Of a DNA stretch of 29,468 nt, positions 14,582 to 22,647 are shown piece after piece (the stretch's first letter is position 1; each line of letters begins with the position of its first letter). Both the position numbers and the translations under genes were made by a program. The notes under the pieces are model-generated. The model searched no databases, had not been told where the DNA came from, and was given only the letters and a program-made list of their open reading frames with translations. This DNA is from an uncultured Clostridium sp. (GTDB lineage Bacteria > Bacillota > Clostridia > TANB77 > CAG-508): positions 1-29,468 of the forward strand of contig CAJMJN010000016.1 of NCBI GenBank assembly GCA_905213875.1, in the 5' to 3' direction.

Positions 14582-16444
14582 ATGTTAGAAAAAATAAAAT
14601 CATCTGAGGATGTAAAAAAATTATCAAAACAAGAAAAAATCGAGTTAGCAGAAGAAATAAGGAAATACATATTAGAAGTAGTATCAGAAAACGGAGGCCA
14701 TTTGGCCTCTAATTTGGGCGTGGTAGAACTTACAATCGCCTTACACAGTGTATTTGATATGTCAAAAGATAAAATTATATGGGATGTAGGACACCAAAGT
14801 TATGTACATAAAATTTTAACAGGAAGAAAAGAACAATTAAAAACATTAAGAAAATTAGATGGTATAGCAGGCTTTCCTAAAACTAACGAATGTGAAGCAG
14901 ATTGTTTTAATACTGGTCATAGTAGCACATCAATATCAGCAGCATTAGGAATGGCAAGAGCTAGAGACATAAAAAAAGAAAACAATTCTGTTATTGCAGT
15001 AATAGGTGATGGAGCTTTAACAGGTGGAATGGCATTTGAAGCTCTAAATGATGCAGGATGTAATAAAACAAAACTAACAGTAATTTTAAATGATAATGAA
15101 ATGAGCATTTCGAAAAATACTGGTGGTTTAAGTATGATGCTAAGTAAAATTAGAACTAGAAAAAGCTATACAAAACCTAATATATCTGCTAAAAAAGTAA
15201 TTCTTAAAATTCCAGTAGTGGGTAAACCAGTAGTAAAAATTGTACAAAAATTCAAAGGAAGTATAAAGCAATTAGTAATACCTAAAATGTTTTTAGAAGA
15301 TATAGGGTTTAGATATTTAGGACCAGTAGATGGACATAATGAAGCAGAATTAGAAAGAATGCTAAATATTACAAAACAACTAGATGGACCTGTGTTATTA
15401 CATGTAATAACTAAAAAAGGAAAAGGATATAAAATAGCAGAAGAAAATCCAGATAAATTCCATGCAACAGGACCATTTGAAATTGATACAGGAAAAAGTA
15501 AAAAGAAAAAATCTAAAGACTATTCAAAAGTATTAGGGGATAAATTAGTAGAATTAGCTCAAAATGATGATAAAATTGTGGCAATTACAGCAGCAATGAA
15601 AGATGGGACAGGTTTAACAGAATTTGCAAATAAATTTCCAGATAGATTTTTTGATGTTGGAATAGCAGAGCAACACGCATTATGTATGGCTGCAGGAATG
15701 GCAAAAGAAGGAATGAAACCAGTTGTACCAATATATTCATCATTTTATCAAAGAGGATATGATCAAGTAATTCATGACATAGCAATACAAAAGTTGCCAG
15801 TAGTTATGTGTGTAGATAGAGCAGGAATAGTTGGAGCAGATGGAGAAACACATCAAGGGCTATTAGATATGGCATTTTTTAGAATAGTTCCTAATTTAAC
15901 AATTATGGCACCAAAAGATTTTGTAGAATTTGAAAACATGATAGAATTTGCAATAAAACTAGGAAAACCAGTTGTAATAAGATATCCACGAGGTGGAGAA
16001 GACAAATATAAATTTAATAAAGAAGAAAAAATAGAATTAGGAAAAGCAGAAACTTTGACATATGGAAAAAACGCAACAATAATTGCAATAGGTAAAACTG
16101 TATCTAAAGCAGTGAAAATAGCAGAAAAATTAGAAAAAGTAGAAGTAATAAATGCAAGATTTTTAAAACCATTAGATGTGGAGAAAATAAAGGAATCAAT
16201 AACAAAAACAAAAAACGTAATAGTAATAGAAGATGGAACATCAGTAGGAGGACTTACAACAGCCATAAAAGAATTAATTGTAGATGAAAATTTGAAAAAT
16301 ATTAAATTTAAATCTTTTGCATATCCAGATAAGTTTATTGAACACGGAAGTGTAGAAGAATTAGAAAATAGATATAAAGTAGATGAAAATACAATAAAGC
16401 AGTATTTAGAATTGCAAATAAGAGAAAAGGAGGGAGAAAACTAA
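14582..16444 (+). CDS. dxs: 1-deoxy-D-xylulose-5-phosphate synthase
   Basis: First step of the MEP isoprenoid pathway: condenses pyruvate and glyceraldehyde-3-phosphate using thiamine diphosphate. Length is 620 residues. The N-terminal domain has the His of GGHLASNLG (38-46) and the ThDP/Mg motif GDGALTGG (142-149). The pyrimidine domain has the catalytic Glu in FDVGIAEQHALCMAAG, then DRAGIVGADGETHQG, a Dxs signature. The C-terminal transketolase domain ends normally. AGGTGA precedes the ATG. The TAA stop is one base before the ylmH start, so it forms one transcript with ylmH and probably with the cmk-plsC genes. Confidence 0.97.
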   Translation: MLEKIKSSEDVKKLSKQEKIELAEEIRKYILEVVSENGGHLASNLGVVELTIALHSVFDMSKDKIIWDVGHQSYVHKILTGRKEQLKTLRKLDGIAGFPKTNECEADCFNTGHSSTSISAALGMARARDIKKENNSVIAVIGDGALTGGMAFEALNDAGCNKTKLTVILNDNEMSISKNTGGLSMMLSKIRTRKSYTKPNISAKKVILKIPVVGKPVVKIVQKFKGSIKQLVIPKMFLEDIGFRYLGPVDGHNEAELERMLNITKQLDGPVLLHVITKKGKGYKIAEENPDKFHATGPFEIDTGKSKKKKSKDYSKVLGDKLVELAQNDDKIVAITAAMKDGTGLTEFANKFPDRFFDVGIAEQHALCMAAGMAKEGMKPVVPIYSSFYQRGYDQVIHDIAIQKLPVVMCVDRAGIVGADGETHQGLLDMAFFRIVPNLTIMAPKDFVEFENMIEFAIKLGKPVVIRYPRGGEDKYKFNKEEKIELGKAETLTYGKNATIIAIGKTVSKAVKIAEKLEKVEVINARFLKPLDVEKIKESITKTKNVIVIEDGTSVGGLTTAIKELIVDENLKNIKFKSFAYPDKFIEHGSVEELENRYKVDENTIKQYLELQIREKEGEN

Positions 16445-16445
16445 T

Positions 16446-17249
16446 ATGGATAAACAACAATTATTACGAGACTATAAAAAACAAGAAGACAAGATGTGTT
16501 TAGCACAAATAATCGATAAAATAGAAATGTCTAAGACTAGAGGAAAAATAGAATGTACAGATTTTTTGGATATGTATCAAGTGTCACTTGCAGAAAGTTT
16601 TTTGAAGAAAAATCAAATTCAAAACTATAAATTATATGGCGGATATCCAGATAGCGAAAGAAAAATTTTAATAGCATACCCAGAAAATTATACAGAAGAA
16701 ATGATTGCAAAAAATTATTCTAAATTCTTAAAAGTAGTTAAAATTGGACTATCAGAAGAAGATAAAGGAAAATTTACACATAGAAATTATTTGGGTGGAA
16801 TAGTAAAACTTGGCTTAAAAAGAGAAAAAGTTGGAGACATAGTAGTGGCAGAAGATGGTGCAGATATTATAGTAGTATCTGAATTTGCAGAAATATTAAA
16901 AAAAGAATTACCAACACTTACAAGATTTGAAAATGCAACAATTACAATTAATGAAATTACAGAAATAAGAAAAAAAGAGATAAAAATAGAGAATATAGAA
17001 ATAATAGTACCTTCACTAAGAATGGATAATATAGTATCAGACTTAGCAAGAACTTCAAGAAGTAAAGCTGCACAAATAATAGCACAAGAAAGAGTATTTA
17101 TAAATGGTCAAAATGAAACCAAAGTATCTAAACAAATAAAATTGGGTGATATTATAACAATAAGAGGAAAAGGAAGATTTATAATAAAAGAATTTAAGGG
17201 AACAACAAGAAGCGGAAGAACAGTAATTTTAATAGAAAAATATGTTTAA
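16446..17249 (+). CDS. ylmH: S4-domain RNA-binding protein, YlmH family
   Basis: A 267-residue cytoplasmic protein. The N-terminal part (1-175) contains the conserved YlmH region with HRNYLGGIVKLGLKREKVGDI (about 116-136). The C-terminal S4 RNA-binding domain is at about 186-245 (RMDNIVSDLARTSRSKAAQII, then VFINGQ and GDIITIRGKGRF). YlmH is known from Gram-positive bacteria next to divIVA/dcw genes and has been linked to the ribosome and to handling of stalled large subunits. Here it follows dxs with one base between stop and start, an uncommon neighbourhood. GGAGGGA before the ATG supports the start. Confidence 0.88.
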   Translation: MDKQQLLRDYKKQEDKMCLAQIIDKIEMSKTRGKIECTDFLDMYQVSLAESFLKKNQIQNYKLYGGYPDSERKILIAYPENYTEEMIAKNYSKFLKVVKIGLSEEDKGKFTHRNYLGGIVKLGLKREKVGDIVVAEDGADIIVVSEFAEILKKELPTLTRFENATITINEITEIRKKEIKIENIEIIVPSLRMDNIVSDLARTSRSKAAQIIAQERVFINGQNETKVSKQIKLGDIITIRGKGRFIIKEFKGTTRSGRTVILIEKYV

Positions 17250-17305
17250 AGCTTTTATAAGTACAGAAAAAATTAAGGATATGAAACATTTATAAATTGA
17301 AATAA

Positions 17306-17335
17306 TTACCAAAATAAGAAGTTTGGTAGTATAAT
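17306..17335 (+). promoter_or_regulatory. Possible promoter with palindromic operator before the peptidase gene
   Basis: A TATAAT box (17330-17335) lies 18 bases after a weak TTACCA box. Between them is an inverted repeat, TACCAAA (17307-17313) and TTTGGTA (17322-17328), in the place where a repressor would bind. The palindrome is seen; regulation is inferred. Confidence 0.45.
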
Positions 17336-17354
17336 GAAAGGAAAATTTAGATAA

Positions 17355-17969
17355 ATGAATAACATAAAATATGAATATACCAAAACACCACTAGATTACC
17401 AAATAACAGAATATGATTGTGGAACTACTACACTTTTAAATGCTCTAAGGTATTTGTTTAAAAGAAGTGAAATTTCTCCAGAGATATATAAATATATAAT
17501 GCAATATACATTGGATCAAACTAATAGTTTTGGAGAAGTTGGAAAAGGTGGCACTTCAGTTAATGCAATGCGATTTTTATGTGAGTGGTTAAATATAAAT
17601 GCCAATAGTATGGGAATGAATATAAAATGTACAAGTATTCAAAGAAATGATATTTCTATATATAATTTAAAACTACAAGAGAAGATAAACAAGGGTGCAG
17701 TTGCGATAGTTAGGGTATTTCAGGATTGCGAACACTATTGCTTATTAACAAAAATAGATGAAGATTATGCATATCTATTTGATCCATATTATTTAAATAT
17801 AAATTATTATGATTATGATAAAGATGTTGAGATAATAAAGGATAAACCATTTGAATTTAATAGAAAAGTAAGAAAAGAAAGAATGGAAGAAAATACAAAA
17901 AAAGATTTTACATTGGTAAAGAATGAGCATAGTGAAATTATAATAATTGAAAATTATAATAAGAGATGA
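17355..17969 (+). CDS. Stand-alone C39-like cysteine peptidase
   Basis: A 204-residue soluble protein with the papain-like C39 pattern: Q16 (oxyanion) and C22 in QITEYDCGTTTLLNAL, H127 in CEHYCLL and D143 in YLFDPYY. There is no ABC-transporter portion, membrane helix or signal peptide, so it is not a bacteriocin exporter but belongs to the free C39-like group. No double-glycine peptide gene is visible nearby. The sequence before the ATG (AAAGGAAAATTTAGATAA) gives a moderate RBS. It is alone between ylmH and the convergent mutS2. Substrate unknown; it could process a peptide or act as an inactive binding protein, although all catalytic residues seem present. Confidence 0.7.
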   Translation: MNNIKYEYTKTPLDYQITEYDCGTTTLLNALRYLFKRSEISPEIYKYIMQYTLDQTNSFGEVGKGGTSVNAMRFLCEWLNINANSMGMNIKCTSIQRNDISIYNLKLQEKINKGAVAIVRVFQDCEHYCLLTKIDEDYAYLFDPYYLNINYYDYDKDVEIIKDKPFEFNRKVRKERMEENTKKDFTLVKNEHSEIIIIENYNKR

Positions 17970-18024
17970 ATATAGAAAAATTATTTAGAAATAGTGAGAT
18001 TTGGATCGTAAGTCTACAAGAAAT

Positions 18025-18072
18025 AAAACAGTTACTAAAATATGATATTATTTCTTTCTTAGTAACTGTTTT
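18025..18072. terminator. Bidirectional terminator between peptidase gene and mutS2
   Basis: AAAACAGTTACTAA (18025-18038) pairs perfectly with TTAGTAACTGTTTT (18059-18072) around a 20-base loop, with T-rich ends on both strands. It lies in the gap between convergent genes; nothing else is seen in 17970-18161. Confidence 0.7.
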
Positions 18073-18161
18073 AATAGATATTTCTATATAAAAATATATT
18101 ATTTTAAATGGGTTCTATATTACGAAAAATACAAATAAAATATTTTGCTGAAAGGAAATAA

Positions 18162-20558
18162 TTATTTTAATTCAACAACAGTAACTCCCATTTCACCTTC
18201 TCCATATGTTCCCATTCTAAAAGACTTAACATGTGGATTAGTTTTTAAAAATCTGTGAATTCCATCTTTCAATTTTCCTGTACCTTTACCATGAACAATG
18301 CGTACAGTTTGTAACTTTGATAAACTTGCATCATCTAAAAATTTATCAACAACAAAATTTGCTTCTTCTACATTATATCCAATAACATTGATTTCAGTTT
18401 TTACAGTTTTAGCTTTTGAAATACTAGAAAATGTAGAATTTAGAGAGTTGCTGTGTTTGGAAACATTTTCTGTAGCTGATTTTGAGGTGTTAGCATTATT
18501 AACTTTTTCTAAATCATTTATAGAAACATTTAATTTTAATGCACCTATTTGAACTTGAACTTCATTTGATTTAGAAATATGTGATACGATTATTCCGTTT
18601 TTATTAAATGATTTTATAAATACTTCTGTATTAGGTTTAATATCAGCTTTATCTAATTTGTTAACATTATTATCAGAAGGTGATGCTTTTTCATTATTTT
18701 CTAAAGTAATATCTTTAATTTTTTTATTCAATTTATTTCTGAAATTATTTGCCTGTGATGTAGAATTATTTTCTAATTCGTTTAAATTTTTAATAATTTC
18801 ATTTGCATCTTCTTTAGCATCTAATAAAATATTTCTAGCTTTTATTTTTGCATTATTTATTATTTCGGCCTCTTGTTTTTTTAGATTTTCATTATCAAAA
18901 ACTAAAGATTTTTCTAATTCTGATATATGTTGTAATTTCTTATCAATTTCAGTTTTTTCATTTTCTATAATACTTTTTTGGTCATAAATATTTTTTAATA
19001 ATTCCTCAATATTTACTTGTTCTTCTGACATCATAGATTTTGCACGATTTATAATAGAAACAGGTAATCCAAGATTTTTGCTAATTGCAAAAGCATTGCT
19101 TTTTCCAGGTATTCCAACTAATAATTTATATGTTGGTTTTAATGTATCTACATTAAATTCAACAGAAGCATTCTCAAAACCATCTGTAACAAGTGCATAG
19201 TTTTTTAATTCTGGATAATGTGTAGTTACAATTGTTAAAACGTCTAAAGAATGTAGTGTTTCCAAAATACTAATAGCTAAATTGGCACCTTCAATAGGAT
19301 CTGTTCCTGAACCTAATTCGTCAATTAATACTAATGAATTTGTTGTAGCATTTTTTATAATTGACACAATATTTAACATATGAGAAGAGAAAGTACTTAA
19401 AGAACTTAAAATACTTTGGTCATCTCCAATATCAGCAAATATCTGGTCAAAAACAAAAATACTAGAGTTTTCTTTTGCTGGTATATTTAAACCACTACAA
19501 GCCATTGCAGTAAGTAACCCAACTGTTTTTAAAGTTACAGTTTTTCCACCAGTATTAGGCCCTGTAATTAATAAAGTCGAAAAATCTGAACCTAAATTTA
19601 TAGACATAGGAACAACTTGGCTTTTATCAATTAAAGGATGTCTTGCAGAAATTAAATTGATAAATTTGTTTTCATTTATTTTTGGAGTAATACCATTAAT
19701 CAATTTAGAATATCTGGCTTTAGCAAAAATAAAATCTAATTTACTAATAATTTCAGTATCTAATATTAATTCATCTGTATATGGTTCAAATAAAAATGAT
19801 AATTTTTGTAGAATTTTTTCAATTTCAATTTCTTCTTTAGATTTTAATTCAGCTATTTTATTATTCATTTCAAAAATAGAAATAGGTTCAATAAATAATG
19901 TAGAACCAGCATTAGAAACGTCGTGGACAAATCCCTTTATTTGAGAGCGATACTCTTCTTTTACAGGTATAACAAACCTATCATTTCTAATAGTAATGAT
20001 ATTATCTTGTAAATATTTTGAATTACTAGAATGAATAATATTATTTAAAGTTTTACGAATATCTTGTTCTAAAGATTTTTGCTTTCTTCGAATTGATTTT
20101 AATTCTGGAGAAGCATCATCAGAAATGGTAAATTCGTCAATAATAGATTTATCAATAGTTTCGATAATATTTATATTAGAATATAAACTATTAAATAATT
20201 CTGCCAAAATAGGATATTCTGTTATATCAATAAAATCTTTGTTAAAATAATTTTTTAGTTCATTTGCTGTTTTTAATATGGTATTCAAATTTAAAATAGC
20301 AGGACAATTTAGAGTTGAACCGTTTTGCAAGCTTTTTATAGAATATGAAATATCAGAAAATTCATAAAAAGAAGGAAAAGAGTTCCTATAACTTAAGTTT
20401 ACAGCTTCTTCAGTTTCTGCTAATAATTTTTTTACTTCCATAGAACTATTGCTAGGCAATAATTCAAGTGCTAATTTTTTACCATTATCAGTTACACAAA
20501 AAGAGCTTAATATATCTAAAATTTTATTAAATTCTAATTTTTGTAAATTGTTATTCAT
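18162..20558 (-). CDS. mutS2: MutS2 (Smr-domain ATPase/endonuclease)
   Basis: A 798-residue MutS2. The MutS core has the Walker A motif GPNTGGKT (333-340), DELGSGTDPIEG (Walker B/signature) and TTHYPELK. A long coiled coil follows (about 515-610), then a KOW-like segment and a C-terminal Smr nuclease domain (about 722-798) with HGKGTGKL and the GEGEMGVT end motif. It lacks the mismatch-recognition domain of MutS. Known roles are suppression of recombination and, in B. subtilis, rescue of collided ribosomes. The start is supported by AAAGGA (complement of 20565-20570) and a well-formed promoter. It is transcribed alone on the minus strand. Confidence 0.96.
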   Translation of the reverse strand: MNNNLQKLEFNKILDILSSFCVTDNGKKLALELLPSNSSMEVKKLLAETEEAVNLSYRNSFPSFYEFSDISYSIKSLQNGSTLNCPAILNLNTILKTANELKNYFNKDFIDITEYPILAELFNSLYSNINIIETIDKSIIDEFTISDDASPELKSIRRKQKSLEQDIRKTLNNIIHSSNSKYLQDNIITIRNDRFVIPVKEEYRSQIKGFVHDVSNAGSTLFIEPISIFEMNNKIAELKSKEEIEIEKILQKLSFLFEPYTDELILDTEIISKLDFIFAKARYSKLINGITPKINENKFINLISARHPLIDKSQVVPMSINLGSDFSTLLITGPNTGGKTVTLKTVGLLTAMACSGLNIPAKENSSIFVFDQIFADIGDDQSILSSLSTFSSHMLNIVSIIKNATTNSLVLIDELGSGTDPIEGANLAISILETLHSLDVLTIVTTHYPELKNYALVTDGFENASVEFNVDTLKPTYKLLVGIPGKSNAFAISKNLGLPVSIINRAKSMMSEEQVNIEELLKNIYDQKSIIENEKTEIDKKLQHISELEKSLVFDNENLKKQEAEIINNAKIKARNILLDAKEDANEIIKNLNELENNSTSQANNFRNKLNKKIKDITLENNEKASPSDNNVNKLDKADIKPNTEVFIKSFNKNGIIVSHISKSNEVQVQIGALKLNVSINDLEKVNNANTSKSATENVSKHSNSLNSTFSSISKAKTVKTEINVIGYNVEEANFVVDKFLDDASLSKLQTVRIVHGKGTGKLKDGIHRFLKTNPHVKSFRMGTYGEGEMGVTVVELK

Positions 20559-20609
20559 TTTAAAGTCCTTTCAATATATATTACGTATAAATTAAAATAT
20601 ACATAATAA

Positions 20610-20638
20610 ATTATACTGCCAAAGCCTAGTAAAGTCAA
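20610..20638 (-). promoter_or_regulatory. Promoter of mutS2
   Basis: On the minus strand TTGACT (complement of 20633-20638), 17-base spacer, TATAAT (complement of 20610-20615), about 50 bases before the mutS2 ATG. Confidence 0.7.
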
Positions 20639-20715
20639 TGAAAACTGTAAATTGAAATGGCTATATTTTGTTGACGAAAAAATAAAATATAAAAATTCTA
20701 TGAAATAGTAAGAGC

Positions 20716-20744
20716 TTGCAAAATGTAATTAAATGTAGTATTAT
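20716..20744 (+). promoter_or_regulatory. Promoter of the Rpn/PD-(D/E)XK gene
   Basis: TTGCAA (20716-20721), 17-base spacer, TATTAT (20739-20744). Transcription would begin near 20751, right at the left 16-bp inverted repeat. Confidence 0.55.
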
Positions 20745-20753
20745 ATTTATACT

Positions 20754-20769
20754 TTTTTCAAACTCGTTT
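20754..20769 (+). repeat. Left 16-bp inverted repeat flanking the Rpn-like gene
   Basis: TTTTTCAAACTCGTTT, the exact reverse complement of 21705-21720. The pair encloses the whole gene (967 bp outer span). A second small hairpin, TGGCA-ATTC-TGCCA, follows at about 20785-20798. Confidence 0.75.
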
Positions 20770-20840
20770 AAATCTAAAAAATCATGGCAATTCTGCCAAA
20801 ATTCATGAATAAGAAAATAAAAAAGGAGAAGTGATACAAA

Positions 20841-21698
20841 ATAAAAATACAAGAAGAAAGCGAATTATTAAATCCTAAAATAGATTATGTTTTTAAAAGA
20901 ATATTTGGATATCAAGGAAATGAAACAATAACCAAAAGTTTTATCAGCGCAGTTTTAAATCAAAATATTACAGAAGTTGTTTTAGAAAATAACTTAACAC
21001 TACCTAAAGATATGTTAGATGATAAAGTAGGAATTCTAGACGTAAAGGCCAAAATAGATAATAAAATAAATTGTGATATAGAGATGCAAGTAATAGACGA
21101 AAAAAATGTAGAAAAACGAATTTTGTTCTATTCTAGTAAGATGTATATTCAAACTATAACAGAAGGAAAAGATTACTCAGAGTTGCAAAAATGTATAGCA
21201 ATTTTAATAACAGATTATGAAATTTCTGGACTAAGAGATATAGAAAAATATATGACTAAATGGAATATCAGAGAAGAAGATTATGGAAATGTAATCTTGA
21301 CAGACGTTATAGAAATTTATATAATAGAATTGCCTAAGGTAGAGAAATACAAAAATGGAAAACCACTAGACCTATGGGTAGAATTTATAAAAAATCCGAA
21401 GGTGATAGATATGTCTAATGGAGAAATAAAAAAAGCTAAAGAAATTTTAGAAAAAATTAGCCAAGATAAAAATGAGAGATATTTAGCAGAGTTAAGAGAA
21501 AAATACATAATGGATCAAAAGGCTATAGAAGGTGCTGGATATGATAAAGGATTAAATGATGGTGTTAAACAAGGACGAAAACAAGGCGAAGAAAAGAAGA
21601 CTATAGAACTTGCTAAAAAAATGAAACAACAAGGCATAGATATAGAAGTAATAAAAAAAATAACAGGATTATCTTTAGATAAAATAAACGAACTATGA
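20841..21698 (+). CDS. Rpn family / PD-(D/E)XK nuclease 'transposase-like' protein, with ATA in place of the start codon
   Basis: Homology-like sequence extends well upstream of the first ATG (21012). The frame reads from ATA at 20841 as (I)KIQEESELLNPKIDYVFKR and continues unbroken for 285 residues. An AAGGAG (20823-20828) precedes it, and a stop lies just upstream in frame. Family members normally start with MK at this place, so ATG has become ATA (rare start, or inactivating change). The nuclease core is at about residues 58-84 (GILDVKA, then CDIEMQV, the D...ExQ variant). YLTELREKYIMD-like and GYDKGLNDG segments and an amphipathic C-terminus are typical of PF12784/Rpn proteins, which promote RecA-independent recombination or act as anti-phage nucleases. 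If translation starts at 21012 the conserved N-terminus is lost (228 residues). Confidence 0.75.
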   Translation: MKIQEESELLNPKIDYVFKRIFGYQGNETITKSFISAVLNQNITEVVLENNLTLPKDMLDDKVGILDVKAKIDNKINCDIEMQVIDEKNVEKRILFYSSKMYIQTITEGKDYSELQKCIAILITDYEISGLRDIEKYMTKWNIREEDYGNVILTDVIEIYIIELPKVEKYKNGKPLDLWVEFIKNPKVIDMSNGEIKKAKEILEKISQDKNERYLAELREKYIMDQKAIEGAGYDKGLNDGVKQGRKQGEEKKTIELAKKMKQQGIDIEVIKKITGLSLDKINEL

Positions 21699-21704
21699 TA
21701 ACAA

Positions 21705-21720
21705 AAACGAGTTTGAAAAA
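21705..21720 (+). repeat. Right 16-bp inverted repeat flanking the Rpn-like gene
   Basis: AAACGAGTTTGAAAAA, exact reverse complement of 20754-20769, placed six bases after the stop codon and merging with the 5' edge of the terminator. Confidence 0.75.
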
Positions 21721-21751
21721 GGAATTAATAAAAAATTATTAATTCTTTTTT
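21716..21751 (+). terminator. Terminator of the Rpn-like gene
   Basis: GAATTAATAA (21722-21731) pairs with TTATTAATTC (21736-21745) around AAAA and is followed by a run of T. Confidence 0.8.
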
Positions 21752-21797
21752 ATATTGTAAAATATAAATACGCATAGTATAAATATACAAAAACTAA

Positions 21798-21826
21798 TTG
21801 CAAAAAACAATAAGATGTGGTATAAA
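21798..21826 (+). promoter_or_regulatory. Promoter of prpC-prkC
   Basis: TTGCAA (21798-21803), 17-base spacer, TATAAA (21821-21826), 47 bases before the phosphatase ATG. Confidence 0.6.
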
Positions 21827-21873
21827 TGATATAGTTAAAAATAGTATATAAAAAAGCGGAAAGAGGTGAATTC

Positions 21874-22608
21874 ATGATAAAAGCATATGCAAAGTCAGAT
21901 GTTGGAAAAGTAAGAGAAATAAATGAAGATGCTTTTTATATATCTAATTCACTAGATGAAGTACAATTATATATGTTAGCAGACGGAATGGGAGGATACA
22001 ACGGAGGAGAAATAGCAAGTAAATTAGCAATACAATCAGCAAAAAACTATATAGAAAACAATTTCAAAGAAATAGAAAAAGATAAAGACAGTATTATACA
22101 ACTAATAGGAAGTAGTATTGAATATGCAAATATGGTAGTATATGAAAAAGCAAAAGAAAATAAAGAATTATCAGGAATGGGTACTACTTTAGAAGTTTGT
22201 TTAATATATAATAATAGAGCTTTTATAGGACATGTAGGTGATAGTAGAATTTACAGAATAAGAAAAGAGTTTATGAGAAAATTAACTCAAGACCATAGTT
22301 ATGTGCAAAAATTAGTAAAAGATGGAACAATAACTCAAGAAGAAGCAGCACATCATCCACAAAAAAATATGTTAATGAAAGCACTTGGATGTAATGCTTT
22401 TGTTGAGCCAGATGTAATGGTAAAAGGATTTTTAAAAGATGATATATTAATCATGAATTCAGATGGTTTAACAAATTTAGTGTCACAAGAAGAAATATTT
22501 AAAGAGGCAAAGAAAAATATAGAACAAGCAACTAAAAACTTAGTTCAAATGGCTAATGATAATGGCGGATATGACAATATAACAGTAATAATAATAAAAA
22601 ATATATAG
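21874..22608 (+). CDS. prpC: PP2C-type Ser/Thr protein phosphatase (PrpC/Stp)
   Basis: Metal-dependent phosphatase that reverses phosphorylation by the adjacent kinase. Length is 244 residues, single domain. Metal-binding and core motifs are seen in order: REINEDAF (about 15-22), LADGMGGYNGGE (35-46), GMGTTLE (about 100-106), GHVGDSRIYR (about 116-125), NSDGLTNLV (about 192-200) and GGYDNITVI (232-240). AAAGAGGTG before the ATG is a strong RBS. It is soluble and cytoplasmic. The stop is 39 bases before prkC, and the pair is a standard Bacillota operon. Confidence 0.95.
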   Translation: MIKAYAKSDVGKVREINEDAFYISNSLDEVQLYMLADGMGGYNGGEIASKLAIQSAKNYIENNFKEIEKDKDSIIQLIGSSIEYANMVVYEKAKENKELSGMGTTLEVCLIYNNRAFIGHVGDSRIYRIRKEFMRKLTQDHSYVQKLVKDGTITQEEAAHHPQKNMLMKALGCNAFVEPDVMVKGFLKDDILIMNSDGLTNLVSQEEIFKEAKKNIEQATKNLVQMANDNGGYDNITVIIIKNI

Positions 22609-22647
22609 GCATTTTACAAGGTTACATTATTTAAGGAGAGAGAAATT

